64,000 nt of DNA, taken from positions 1 to 64,000 of the forward strand of contig JAJCXO010000043.1 of the NCBI GenBank assembly GCA_029263395.1, read 5' to 3'. Every line of letters begins with the position of its first letter. The first letter of the stretch is position 1. This stretch comes from Acidobacteriota bacterium. Its GTDB lineage: Bacteria > Acidobacteriota > Thermoanaerobaculia > Multivoradales > J023. Below the pieces are notes generated by a model. The model did no database searches. It saw only the letters and a list, made by a program, of their open reading frames with translations, and was not told where the DNA came from. Of this stretch, positions 17,047 through 25,048 are shown one piece after another. The position numbers and the translations under genes are program-made.

Positions 17047-17418
17047 GCGCTCTCCTCTGCGGGGCGACACCGGGTCAGGCGTCGTGGGGTTTGATGAGGC
17101 TGGCTGCTAGGCGTGTATCGCTGATGTACGGTCAGCGACAGCGGGTAGGTCAGAGTGAAGGCATCATAACAGCCTGATCACTGCGGCGATGCTCGGGTGG
17201 TCTTTTCGGTCAGTACGGCGCCAACCTGGTTCACGGATGGCTGTCCGGCCGAGTCCCCGCAGGGTTGACGTTTCTCGGGATGGAAAGCTTTTAGCGACCG
17301 GGAGTAGCGTTGGCATCTTCGAGCATGAGAGAAGCACCAGCGTGTATGTTCTATAGACCGACTCTTCTAAAGACTGAGTCTTCTAGGACTCTGAAGACTC
17401 TTCAATAAGGGAGCTGCC
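17047..17418. other. Divergent intergenic region
   Basis: 372 bp between the divergently transcribed M28 and EEP genes. No gene is evident. The part next to the EEP gene is AT-richer and contains the inverted repeats listed at 17376-17400. Both promoters should lie here, but no convincing -35/-10 pair stands out. Confidence 0.6.
17376..17400. promoter_or_regulatory. Inverted repeat before the EEP gene
   Basis: GAGTCTTC at 17376-17383 and GAAGACTC at 17393-17400 are perfect inverted 8-bp arms, with related GACTCTTC copies at about 17360 and 17396 overlapping them. The site ends 18 bp before the ATG at 17419, so it could be an operator or fold into a leader hairpin close to the ribosome-binding site. 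Confidence 0.45.
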
Positions 17419-18522
17419 ATGCCGTACTACTCTAGTTTGAGGCCTTCACGTCCGATCCGGGACATCAGTACTGACGACCGGCGTCGTACCATCGCCGGAC
17501 TGCAACGACTGCGGGCGCAGAAGACGGCCGAGATCCCAACGCGGACGCTGAAGGACACGCTGCTGCTCGCGACCTGGAATATCCGTGATTTCGGCAACGA
17601 GGACAAGCGAGCGACGCCGGACGGGCAGAGTCAACCCGGGCCGCGGCTCGAAGAGTCCTACTATTACATCGCCGAGGTCATTTCCGCGTTCGACATCGTG
17701 GCGATTCAAGAGATCAATACGATGGCGGCCTTGGAGCGCGTGATGCAGATCCTGGGCCCGTCATGGGACTATCTGACCACCGACATCAAGCCAGACCAAA
17801 CCGGTAATCATGAGCAGATGACCTTCGTTTACGACAAGCGTAAGGTCTGGTTCAAACATGTCGCCGGGCAAATTGTGATCGACGGCACTCAATTTGTACG
17901 GACGCCATACTATGCAGCGTTTCAATCCGGCTGGTTCAGGTTTTCCCTGAGTACCGTGCACATCCTGTACGGCGATTGGAAAGACACCAGCGAGCGTATC
18001 CGCGAGATCGATACCATCGCAGAGTTCCTGTCCAACCGTGCCGACCGCACCGGCGAAAATATGATTCTGCTCGGTGACTTCAACATCCTGAGCCGCAAAG
18101 ACCCGACCTTCGAGCCGCTGAATAACCATGGCTGGACGGTACCGCTCGATTTCAAGACCAACGTCAACAAGAACAAGTCCTACGATCAGATCGCCTTCAA
18201 GACCCAGAAAGGTAAGCTGCGGCGCGGCCCGAGCAAGCCGAATGCTGGCGCCTTCGACTTCTTCAAGTCGGTGTTTCGCAAAGACGAGTGGCAGGGTTAC
18301 TACGACGTTGCCGCTGCCACTGGCCGGCCAATGACCAGCTGGGACCACTCGATCAACTGGCGAGATCGCGACAAACCCAAAGACCAACAGCGCCACCTCA
18401 CCCGGGCGCAATATTTTGACCAATGGCGAACGTGGCAGGTCTCGGACCACATGCCGCTATGGATCGAGCTCCAGATCGACTTCACCGATGACTACCTGAA
18501 GCGACTGGCGAAGATGAAGTAG
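17419..18522 (+). CDS. Endonuclease/exonuclease/phosphatase-family protein
   Basis: 367-aa protein with the DNase I-like (EEP) fold. The diagnostic motifs are in order: ATWNIRDFG (about 52-60, metal and substrate Asn), IVAIQEIN (about 93-100, catalytic Glu), ILLGDFNI (about 215-222, Asp and Asn) and VSDHMPLWIEL near the C-terminus (catalytic Asp-His). It is likely a Mg-dependent phosphodiesterase acting on nucleic acid or another phosphoester. No signal peptide is visible, so a cytoplasmic location is expected. GGGAG lies 5 bp before the ATG. It appears monocistronic, with no functional neighbour. Confidence 0.85.
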   Translation: MPYYSSLRPSRPIRDISTDDRRRTIAGLQRLRAQKTAEIPTRTLKDTLLLATWNIRDFGNEDKRATPDGQSQPGPRLEESYYYIAEVISAFDIVAIQEINTMAALERVMQILGPSWDYLTTDIKPDQTGNHEQMTFVYDKRKVWFKHVAGQIVIDGTQFVRTPYYAAFQSGWFRFSLSTVHILYGDWKDTSERIREIDTIAEFLSNRADRTGENMILLGDFNILSRKDPTFEPLNNHGWTVPLDFKTNVNKNKSYDQIAFKTQKGKLRRGPSKPNAGAFDFFKSVFRKDEWQGYYDVAAATGRPMTSWDHSINWRDRDKPKDQQRHLTRAQYFDQWRTWQVSDHMPLWIELQIDFTDDYLKRLAKMK

Positions 18523-18556
18523 AGGTGGCCCGATATGAGATCATGTGTCCGATGAC

Positions 18557-18724
18557 TCAAGTCACGTCACCTGGTTGCGCACGCCGGGGGATATCCATCA
18601 GGACGTCACAGAACTCTCCGAGGGACGGCTCAAGCTGGTGGAAACGATGCTCCCCGGTAGCGCACCCTAATGAGAAGTTCTGAGACTTGCCTGCCGCTTC
18701 AGTGGCTGTAATAGTCGTGGACAT
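18557..18724 (-). pseudogene. Decayed Phd/YefM-type antitoxin gene
   Basis: The frame starting at 18724 reads MSTTITATEAAGKSQNF, which matches the N-terminal pattern of Phd/YefM antitoxins (MSTTITATEAARxFSxLL). The next conserved stretch, LIRVRYRGASF, is present but shifted by one frame, and a later EPSLGEFCD stretch is back in the first frame. Two compensating frameshifts therefore seem to have broken the gene. No PIN or RelE toxin gene follows on the same strand; the EEP gene faces it. A perfect palindrome upstream (18736-18750) would suit autoregulation of the former antitoxin. The identification rests on motif recall only. Confidence 0.5.
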
Positions 18725-18735
18725 GCAGTCAGCGT

Positions 18736-18750
18736 ATCTGACTATCAGAT
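18736..18750. promoter_or_regulatory. Palindrome upstream of the antitoxin remnant
   Basis: ATCTGACTATCAGAT has perfect 6-bp arms around CTA and lies 12 bp before the start of the Phd-like remnant. Type II antitoxins usually repress their own operon by binding such sites, so this may be a relic operator. Confidence 0.4.
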
Positions 18751-18889
18751 AATCAAGCCAACGCCTCACGGTGTGTGACCGTTGCGCCGTTCGTTTAGAA
18801 CCTGGCGAAATTCGTGTTGGCGATTGCCATACTGCAAGAGAGGCAAGAGTACTAGGCGCGAAGACTCGCGCCGTTCTCAGGAGAGTTCG

Positions 18890-19558
18890 ATGAGCGAGAC
18901 CACAATTCACGGCTACTTGGCGGATCTCGACCGCCTGGCGAAAATCTCTGGCTCTGGCGATCTGGCTCTGCGTGACGCCATCCTGCGGGACCAGGCCGAG
19001 ACCCTAGAAGATATTGGCCACCGGTTGGACCAACCCGGCCTGCTGTCTGCACACGATGCGCTCACTATGTTGATCAACGGTCCGGCCGAAGAAGGCCATG
19101 CCTACGAACTACGCTGTGTCGTCGAACCGATCCTCGACCACGTCGCCACCCAACTCGACGACGACACGGAGGAGCGTAGCTTGTGGTTCAATCAGGCCTT
19201 CTGGGTCGACGACTTCGAGAAGATCTTCGAAGCCTTGGGAATGACTGCGCTGGCATCACACTGGCTCGATGGCTCGAGTCCGTTGCCGGTTCCCGAAGGC
19301 GATTGGCCAACCTTCACGACGCTGCGTCGCGAGGACGCACTCGCCGCATTGGCCGAGTTCGGGAAACTCGGCTCAGAGACCTTCGAAGCGTTACCCGATG
19401 GGCTGTTTCTAGAAAAATCTGACGAGGACGATATCGACGAGCAACGCGGCATCATGTTGGAGAACCTTGCCCAGTTGCGCCGTTGGCTCGAGCAAGTCAC
19501 CGCGTCCGATCAGCTGTCCAGCGTCGGGCTTGTCCTGCTGTTCGACGGCGATTCTTGA
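18890..19558 (+). CDS. Unknown acidic protein
   Basis: 222-aa acidic soluble protein, rich in Asp, Glu and Leu, without signal peptide or membrane segment. I do not recognise a family with confidence. It has several Trp-containing segments (WFNQAFWVDDFEKIFEALGM and GDWPTFTTL) and helical N- and C-terminal parts. The ATG at 18890 is chosen because CAGGAGAG precedes it; the frame is open further upstream but without a ribosome site. It is flanked by toxin-antitoxin remnants, so it sits in a recombining stretch. Confidence 0.6.
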   Translation: MSETTIHGYLADLDRLAKISGSGDLALRDAILRDQAETLEDIGHRLDQPGLLSAHDALTMLINGPAEEGHAYELRCVVEPILDHVATQLDDDTEERSLWFNQAFWVDDFEKIFEALGMTALASHWLDGSSPLPVPEGDWPTFTTLRREDALAALAEFGKLGSETFEALPDGLFLEKSDEDDIDEQRGIMLENLAQLRRWLEQVTASDQLSSVGLVLLFDGDS

Positions 19559-19666
19559 GTCGCCGTTCGGATTGAAGCGACTGTTGGACTGCGGATTTGA
19601 GATGACCTAGGACATCGTCCCCTAAGTTCTGTCCGGGTTCAGCCAGCAAGAATCGAACAAGGCCCT

Positions 19667-19910
19667 GGCCCCGTAGGGGCCGAATCGTATAGCCCGGGGC
19701 TGGCGTCGCGGAGCCCCAGCGACGCGGCGTGAGCCCCGGGTTTGCGGATCCCGTCTCCCGCCGCCCTGGAGGGGCGGGACATGGCGCCAACTGGTCGAGG
19801 TTGCGCCTCTACAGGGCGCGGCAGGCTGGTGGCAGAGACCCCGGGGCTCGCACGGCGTCGCTACGCTCCTTGTGCGGCCCCGGGCTATACGATTGCGCCC
19901 TTTCAGGGCG
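19667..19910. mobile_element. MITE-like element with 18-bp inverted repeats
   Basis: AATCGTATAGCCCGGGGC at 19683-19700 is matched by its perfect reverse complement at 19877-19894. Outside these arms lie small terminal hairpins: GGCCCC/GGGGCC at 19667-19681 and CGCCC/GGGCG at 19896-19910. The interior (about 175 bp) has more short GC hairpins and no transposase. The element, about 244 bp, lies immediately downstream of the truncated PIN-like reading frame. It fits the definition of a non-autonomous miniature element. No clear target-site duplication was found. Confidence 0.7.
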
Positions 19911-19945
19911 AGATCTAGGCGCTTTGAGGCAATACGCTCTTTAAG

Positions 19946-20089
19946 GGCAGTCCATGCGAGGACTTTCGGATCTGCGGCGCCGAATACGTCAGAATCTTGG
20001 ACGCGGATCACGTCGAGCCGAGGTTCCTTGCGGAGTAGTCCTCGGACGATTCGACCGTTGAAGTCTTCGTCCGCAGCCAACCGAATCAT
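19946..20089 (-). pseudogene. Truncated DUF5615 PIN-like toxin gene
   Basis: The first 48 codons from the ATG at 20089 read MIRLAADEDFNGRIVRGLLR and then VIRVQDSDVFGAADPKVLAW. This is the N-terminal pattern of DUF5615 PIN-like proteins, with the Asp-Glu-Asp-Phe-Asn metal-site segment. The remaining half, including the usual LLTHD segment, is missing. The frame instead runs into repeat-derived sequence (ALKERI..ALKGRN) and the MITE-like element. The gene is therefore broken. An open stretch of about 28 codons ends with TGA three bases before this ATG and may be the tail of a former partner gene. Confidence 0.6.
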
Positions 20090-20180
20090 GGCTCAAGAGG
20101 GCGCTTGCTGTAGGCGAGCGAGCAATCGCTCGCGTAGGCCACGTTGATTGAACCGTTGTGCGTTGGCCTGACGAACGGTC

Positions 20181-20395
20181 TCAGCCTGTTTCGACACTTG
20201 CCGAATCGACTCGACGAGGCGCGTCAACCTGTTTCGGCACCTGCCGAATCGACTCGACGAGGCGTGTCAGCCTGTTTCGACACTTGCCGAATCGACTCGA
20301 CGCGGCGTGTCAAACGGCTTCGGCATCTGAAAATCGAGCTGCCGAAGCGCGTCAGCCTTTTTCTGCACCTGCCGAATCGACGTTGAGCCCCTGCC
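20181..20395. repeat. 43-bp tandem repeat, three good and two diverged copies
   Basis: Units of exactly 43 bp start at 20181, 20224 and 20267, each built around TTGCCGAATCGACTCGACG or a close variant. Diverged copies follow at 20310 (42 bp) and 20352. The period is not a multiple of three, so it does not encode a peptide repeat. There are no unique spacers, so it is not a CRISPR. More scattered copies of GCCGAATCG continue to about 20465. Confidence 0.8.
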
Positions 20396-20534
20396 CAACC
20401 GATTCGGCATCCGCCAACCGGGCGAACGGACCTCGCCAACTCGATTTGCAGATGCCGAATCGAGCAGTGTTCGAGGTCTCCGGGTTGCCGTTCGCCAACT
20501 TGTGGCACGGGCTGTCAGCGATTGTTACAGCGTC

Positions 20535-22133
20535 TCAGCCGTCGCTTGCCTCGACGTCGTCAGCACTTTCGTCCTTAGCCGCAATGGGCGGTTGCGGATC
20601 GAGAGGCTGCAACTCGCGACCACTGAGTGCCGGGTGATCCGGCGGGATCCGTGAAGCGCGGAAGACGGCGTGGGTGAATTCGTCCACCGGATGGGGTGGG
20701 GAGCCGTCGGGTAGCTTCACGACGCCCTGGCGGGGATCCCAGAACTCCCAGACGATTTCGCCGTCGGGCGTGACTTCGAAGAGGCGGCCTTGGGGTCCGG
20801 AGCAGATCAGGGTGTTGCCGTTGGGTAGGCGTTCGGCACCGGAGATGAACGGAGCGAAGAAGAACGCTTCGGCGGTTCCACGGTAAGACCAGGTGGGTTC
20901 GGCCGGGCCGAAGGCGCCTTCTTCCGGCACGAGGTAGCTGCCGTCCGCGGCGGTTGGAGGGGCGATCTCGTAGACCGCGGAATACGGACCGGAGTCGTCT
21001 TTCATGTCGTTGCTGAAGACCGTCATATTGCCGGCGCCTGGAGTCCCTTCCGGTATCCAGCGGATATCGTGTTGGTAGAACAGCTGTTGTGCGGTTTCGT
21101 CGCCACGACCATAGGCAGCGGGATTTCCCCAGCGATACAGTAGATCACCGCCTTTGCCCCAGCGGCCGCCACTGCTGCCGGCGGCTTCTTCGGTGGTTGT
21201 GCTGTGATCAATGATCCAGATTTCGCTGAAGCGGCGTACGCTGAGGGCGATTTGGTCGAGCTCGGCGTTGTAGTCGATGCCGTTGCTGTGAAAGAGGTCG
21301 GACTTGAGGTCCTCTTCGGTGGTGTCGTCCGAAATGTAGCCGAGAGTTTTTAGGCTCTCGAGCTCTTCCGCTGTCGTTTCTTCGGTGAGATCGGCGTTGA
21401 CGTTGATGCGGCCTAGATGCTTCGCCGGGTCGCCGTAGTGTTCTAGACGGGGGTTGCGGTCTTGCACCAAGTGATCCCAGGCATGCCACTCCCAGACGAT
21501 GCGGCCGCCGTCGAGCCCCTGCGGCTCGATCTCGACAATCATGTCTGGCCACATACCAGCCTCAGGCACCTTGTCTGGATCGCGTCCCGCGTACCGGGCC
21601 TCTTCTGCGCTTTTGAGTTCCCAGGCGATCGCCAACACGTTGCCATTTGGCATCCGTGCAATATCGTGATGCAGCAGATGTTGGTCGCTGGCAAAAAGGA
21701 AGTCCCACACCAGCTCGCCGTCCCAGGTGAATTCTTGGATTCTGCCACCCTGGCCGCCACCTTCGAACCGTTCGACATCCGGCTCGCGAGCGGTACGCAG
21801 CAGATTGCCGTTGTCGAGCAGGTAGATGCCTCCCGACGGCGCGAGCTCGGCGGTCCAGGTATGGACAACTTGCCCCGCGTTGTCGATCAAGTAGGTGGTA
21901 TCGGAAAGCAACGGACCAAACAGCGTGTAGCCGGGTTGCGCAGCGGGTTGGTTGATCCGGAGCCCGCGTGGCTCATTGGCGCCAGCAAGATCCATATCCG
22001 GCTTGGCGGTGTCCGGTGCGTCAACGGCTGGTGTCTCGGTTGGAGCCCCTCCGCACCCTGTCGCGATGACCAGTAAGGCTGCCGACAACAGATGCCCGAT
22101 AGGGTGGCGATACTTCGAGTGGTGATGATTCAT
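20535..22133 (-). CDS. Arylsulfotransferase-family lipoprotein
   Basis: 532-aa exported protein of the bacterial arylsulfotransferase (ASST) family, a beta-propeller. The N-terminus carries a lipoprotein signal ending VIATGC. Family features include GYTLFGPLLSDTTYLIDNAG at about 68-87, HHDIARMPNGNVLAI at about 155-169, repeated GxxVWEW/F strands, and NGNTLICSGPQGRLFEVTPD near the C-terminus. Family members with the right histidines transfer sulfate from aryl sulfates; many acidobacterial and planctomycete members are uncharacterised, so activity is an inference. GGAGAG lies 4 bp before the ATG. It appears to be a single-gene unit. Direct repeats upstream (22167-22197) may be regulatory. Confidence 0.82.
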   Translation of the reverse strand: MNHHHSKYRHPIGHLLSAALLVIATGCGGAPTETPAVDAPDTAKPDMDLAGANEPRGLRINQPAAQPGYTLFGPLLSDTTYLIDNAGQVVHTWTAELAPSGGIYLLDNGNLLRTAREPDVERFEGGGQGGRIQEFTWDGELVWDFLFASDQHLLHHDIARMPNGNVLAIAWELKSAEEARYAGRDPDKVPEAGMWPDMIVEIEPQGLDGGRIVWEWHAWDHLVQDRNPRLEHYGDPAKHLGRINVNADLTEETTAEELESLKTLGYISDDTTEEDLKSDLFHSNGIDYNAELDQIALSVRRFSEIWIIDHSTTTEEAAGSSGGRWGKGGDLLYRWGNPAAYGRGDETAQQLFYQHDIRWIPEGTPGAGNMTVFSNDMKDDSGPYSAVYEIAPPTAADGSYLVPEEGAFGPAEPTWSYRGTAEAFFFAPFISGAERLPNGNTLICSGPQGRLFEVTPDGEIVWEFWDPRQGVVKLPDGSPPHPVDEFTHAVFRASRIPPDHPALSGRELQPLDPQPPIAAKDESADDVEASDG

Positions 22134-22166
22134 CGTCTCTCCGGCGGGGAATGGTTGGCGGATGCG

Positions 22167-22197
22167 GTCAACCCGGTCGATATTCTGTCAACCCGGT
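22167..22197. promoter_or_regulatory. Direct repeat upstream of the arylsulfotransferase gene
   Basis: GTCAACCCGGT occurs at 22167-22177 and again at 22187-22197. The 20-bp period is about two helical turns, so both copies face the same side of the DNA. They lie 34-64 bp upstream of the minus-strand start at 22133, a usual place for an activator or repressor site. Confidence 0.45.
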
Positions 22198-22763
22198 TTC
22201 ATTCTATCGTGTGGTATCTCGAGCCCAGGAGGCTCTGGCTAACGGGTTTCGAGGCCGTGCGCGGTGTCTTGCGCGCACGTGGAGGGTGTGATTTCCTGAA
22301 GGGTTGTGCGCGCGTGGCGGCACGTGGACGTCTCTAAAATGTCCCTTGATAATCAAACAGAAAATGTTGTCGAAGAGACGTTTGTTTCTTCTGAAAGTGC
22401 GAATTTCGGATCAAGCTGCTGTGCCTGTCTGCGCATCAGACATGCCACTCAGGTGCAAAAGGTGCCATTCAGGGCATAGGTCCTACGTTGTCGATCGTCT
22501 TCCGAATGATTCAGGGTGTCGGTCCCATGTTGGCTTTTGCGTTCTTAAAGAGTTGAGACGGATTCCGACGCACGCCATCGTGTCTTGGATCATCCAGATC
22601 ACAAAGGACGACGTGGGACCGATGTTCTGTTTGCAAAAATTTGTGCCTTGGGACGTTGCCCTCATGCACTTTTTAGAACAAAACGCCACCTTGGACTTGG
22701 GGTCGGCGCTCGATCGGGGAAGGAAAGACACGTTGGCCCCGGGAGGCATACCCTAGAAACACG
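22198..22763. other. Intergenic stretch, AT-richer, no supported gene
   Basis: About 565 bp between the ASST promoter region and the oxidase operon terminator. A 150-codon plus-strand frame is open from 22304, but its composition (Cys-rich, no ribosome site) and the absence of any recognisable domain argue against a gene. The base composition is less GC-rich than in the neighbouring genes. Confidence 0.5.
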
Positions 22764-22788
22764 AACGCCCCCGAGAACCGAGGGCGTT
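22764..22788 (-). terminator. Intrinsic terminator of the cytochrome oxidase operon
   Basis: On the minus strand AACGCCCTCG pairs with the complementary half of TCGGGGGCGTT (10 pairs, one G-U) around a short loop, 28 bp after the stop of coxB, and is followed by CGTGTTT. This is a good stem with a moderate T tract at the 3' end of the operon. Confidence 0.75.
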
Positions 22789-22816
22789 GAGCAAACGATG
22801 GAGACGAGACTGGGAT

Positions 22817-23620
22817 TCAACCCCAGAATTCGTCTTCGTCTTCGCCGCCCAGGTAGCTTTGTTCTTCTTCCATCCAGGCGTCAAAATCGGCCTGACTGTG
22901 GATGGTGGCAAAGCCACGCATACGGTAGTGGCCGAGGCCACAGAGCTGAGAGCAGCCGATTTCGTAGTTGAAGTCGTCACCGTACTTCTCGCGCATCTCG
23001 TTGGTGGTGACCGTCGGCACGAACCACAATGGAAATTCCATGCCGGGGATCGCGTCTTGTTTGACCCGCATGGCGAGAATGAAGAAGCTGTGGATTACGT
23101 CCTTTGACGACAGTCGGATGACGGCTGGTTTGTCGACCGGCAGATGCAGCTGGTTGACAGTGGTGACGTCATCCGCGGCGCCCTCCGACTCACGATCGAG
23201 TCCGATCGGGTTGGATTCGACGTCGATCAGCTCTGGGCGGGTGTCTCCGAAGATCCCATCTGGTCCGGGATAGTGGGAATTCCAGGCGAACTGTTCCGCG
23301 ATGACTCGCACCACGACGGCCTCGGATTGGTCAGGGACGTCATCGACGCGCTCGGAGTAAAGCGGGATCGAGAAGCCGAGCAGCAACACAACCTCGAACA
23401 CCGCAACAGCAACTTCACCGTAGCTCGACAGGTGGCTTTGCAGCCCCTTGTAGCTCGCCTTCGGATTGCGGCCTTGCCGGAACCTGAACAGGATAAAAAC
23501 GAACAGAGCTCCCCAGATAATGAAGAGGGCGAACATCAACCAATGCACCAACTCGGTCGCATAGTCGAGGCGTGCCCCGTGCTCCGAGGCTAGATCCGGA
23601 AGTCCTAAAAACCGATCCAT
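22817..23620 (-). CDS. ctaC: Cytochrome c oxidase subunit II
   Basis: 267-aa membrane protein holding the CuA centre that accepts electrons from cytochrome c. Two transmembrane helices lie at about 25-46 and 69-90, followed by a periplasmic cupredoxin domain. The CuA ligands are complete: His177 (SKDVIHSF) and Cys223, Cys227, His231, Met234 in GCSQLCGLGHYRM. There is no cytochrome c fusion, so this is not a caa3-type subunit. No signal peptide or lipobox is seen before helix 1. AAGGAG lies 8 bp before the ATG. It is the last gene of the oxidase operon, which is unusual because subunit II normally comes first. The tail is acidic (GGEDEDEFWG). Confidence 0.93.
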   Translation of the reverse strand: MDRFLGLPDLASEHGARLDYATELVHWLMFALFIIWGALFVFILFRFRQGRNPKASYKGLQSHLSSYGEVAVAVFEVVLLLGFSIPLYSERVDDVPDQSEAVVVRVIAEQFAWNSHYPGPDGIFGDTRPELIDVESNPIGLDRESEGAADDVTTVNQLHLPVDKPAVIRLSSKDVIHSFFILAMRVKQDAIPGMEFPLWFVPTVTTNEMREKYGDDFNYEIGCSQLCGLGHYRMRGFATIHSQADFDAWMEEEQSYLGGEDEDEFWG

Positions 23621-23635
23621 GCCAAAGCTCCTTGG

Positions 23636-23899
23636 TTAGTGGGATCGAGCGTCGGCAGGCGACGCGATCTGCAGCTCGGCCAAGCGTCGGGCCCGGCGTC
23701 GCAACAAGATGAAAGTCGTCACGCCGCCGAAGAGCAGAGTGTAGGTGACCGCAACCAGAAATATGACCGAGGCCTCCAGGCCCTTGACGATCGGCGCGTC
23801 CGAGTCGCCGAAGCAAACGGTGCACCCGAACGCACTGCTCGCCAACGCCAACATCGCCAGGCTTGCCAGTCCGAGGAGGAGACTACGCTTGCGGTTCAT
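23636..23899 (-). CDS. Small membrane protein of the oxidase operon (CxxCFG type)
   Basis: 87-aa protein with a signal-like N-terminus (about residues 5-25) followed at once by CTVCFGDSDAP, then one transmembrane helix at about 43-66 ending in RRRARR. Small proteins with a C-x-V-C-F-G motif occur beside oxidase genes in several phyla; their role is unknown, possibly copper or assembly related. The ATG at 23899 overlaps the stop of the upstream small gene by 4 bp. The frame is also open upstream to 23992, but that part overlaps the neighbour and is not coding. Confidence 0.7.
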   Translation of the reverse strand: MNRKRSLLLGLASLAMLALASSAFGCTVCFGDSDAPIVKGLEASVIFLVAVTYTLLFGGVTTFILLRRRARRLAELQIASPADARSH

Positions 23900-24102
23900 A
23901 CGTACCCCACTTTCTTCATTTTCTTCAGGAACCAGACACCATAAATCGGCAGCGCGCCGGCCATAAGGATTGCCAGGATCGCCAGCACCCAATCACCGGT
24001 GTTGCCGGAGGCTTGCACCTGTTGAACGGACCACACACCGAAGCCGACAGCAATGGCCGTCGCGACGACGATGAAGAAGATGTGTACTGCTTTGAGAGAC
24101 AT
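23896..24102 (-). CDS. Small two-helix membrane protein of the oxidase operon
   Basis: 68-aa protein with two transmembrane helices (about 5-27 and 37-59), the second followed by KKMKK. It lies 2 bp after the subunit IV gene and overlaps the next gene by 4 bp (ATGA), so it is translated as part of the oxidase operon. No catalytic motif is visible. It may be an accessory or assembly subunit. The family is not recognised with certainty. Confidence 0.65.
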   Translation of the reverse strand: MSLKAVHIFFIVVATAIAVGFGVWSVQQVQASGNTGDWVLAILAILMAGALPIYGVWFLKKMKKVGYV

Positions 24103-24104
24103 GG

Positions 24105-24410
24105 CTAGGACCCTAGATCGATGTTGTTCATCTCAGTGATCAAAGGCACAGTGAGCTCAAAGATGAAGAACACCACCGCCAGACCCATGAGCCAATAGAT
24201 GAACTTCTTCTCGTCGATCAGATGCATGAAGAAGAGCACCACCAGCGAGCCTTTGGCGGAGGCGATGAGCAAGGCTAGCGCGATCGCCGGTCCGGTGGGG
24301 AGGTGGATGTAAGAGGCCCCTACCGTCAGGATCGTGCCGACGATGAGGGCGGCGAACACCATCATGTAGGTGCGGACCGTCTTGTCGATATCAATATCGT
24401 GATGGCTCAT
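24105..24410 (-). CDS. Cytochrome c oxidase subunit IV family protein
   Basis: 101-aa protein with three transmembrane helices, the length and layout of prokaryotic subunit IV (CtaF/CoxD type). HDIDIDKTVRTYMMVFAALI starts the first helix, and GSLVVLFFMHLIDEKKFIYW between helices two and three is the characteristic segment. GAGGAG lies 6 bp before the ATG. It stands directly after subunit III in the operon and probably stabilises the complex. Confidence 0.85.
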   Translation of the reverse strand: MSHHDIDIDKTVRTYMMVFAALIVGTILTVGASYIHLPTGPAIALALLIASAKGSLVVLFFMHLIDEKKFIYWLMGLAVVFFIFELTVPLITEMNNIDLGS

Positions 24411-24422
24411 TAGATCTCCTCA

Positions 24423-25022
24423 TCAAAGCAGGTAGAGCACCGGGAACAGGAAAATCCACACCAGGTCGACAAAATGCCAGAACAGGCCGGAGGCTTCGAC
24501 TCGATTGGTGAATTGCTCAGGGGCCGTCTCCCACATCTTGGCGCCGGGTCCCCACAAGTAGGCGTTGTAGCCCATACCTGCAATCACGTGGATTCCATGC
24601 AGGCCGGTCAACGTGAAATACAGTGCCAAGAAGATGTGGGTCGAAGGGTAATAACCGTGGCTGAACTTGGAGGTGTACTCGATGTACTTGATCACCATGA
24701 AGCCAAGGCCGCAAAGCACTGTGATTCCCATGTACAGGCGGTACTTCGAGAAGTCCTTGCGGATCAAGGACGCCCAGGCCATCACCATAGTGACCGACGA
24801 GGTGATGAGCACCAGGGTGTTGGTGAAGGCTAGCGGCACCGACAGGCCGAAGGCAGAGCCCGGCTGCCAGTCGGTAGATCCAACCCGCAGAATGATGTAG
24901 CCAGCGAACAGACCGCCGAAGAGCATCACTTCCGAGGCCAGGAAAAGCCAAATGCCAATCTTGACGTTGTTGAGGCCGGTATCAGGCCTCGGCTCAACGG
25001 TATAAGGGATCGCCATAGACAT
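24423..25022 (-). CDS. ctaE: Cytochrome c oxidase subunit III
   Basis: 199-aa, five-helix member of the oxidase subunit III family. Conserved segments are IGIWLFLASEVMLFGGLFAGY, with the helix-III Glu, and YFTLTGLHGIHVIAGMGYNAY. HFVDLVWIFLFPVLYLL is the usual C-terminus. It supports proton uptake and stability of subunit I. GAGGAG lies 8 bp before the ATG. It follows subunit I by 26 bp in the operon. Confidence 0.93.
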   Translation of the reverse strand: MSMAIPYTVEPRPDTGLNNVKIGIWLFLASEVMLFGGLFAGYIILRVGSTDWQPGSAFGLSVPLAFTNTLVLITSSVTMVMAWASLIRKDFSKYRLYMGITVLCGLGFMVIKYIEYTSKFSHGYYPSTHIFLALYFTLTGLHGIHVIAGMGYNAYLWGPGAKMWETAPEQFTNRVEASGLFWHFVDLVWIFLFPVLYLL

Positions 25023-25048
25023 TAATTGATCTCCTCAGAAGAGCGCGT

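Noticed and set aside
19622-20089. Intact 155-codon gene from the DUF5615 start
   Set aside because: Only the first 48 codons match the family; the rest is translated repeat DNA.
20181-20395. CRISPR array
   Set aside because: Units are contiguous tandem repeats without unique spacers, and no cas gene is nearby.
22304-22756. 150-codon plus-strand open frame before the oxidase terminator
   Set aside because: No ribosome site, odd composition, no domain; it also runs across the minus-strand operon's terminator region.
22800-22835. tRNA-like 3' end on the minus strand (GGGATTCAACCCC)
   Set aside because: The stretch is the end of ctaC (DEDEFWG and stop), and no cloverleaf can be formed with upstream sequence.
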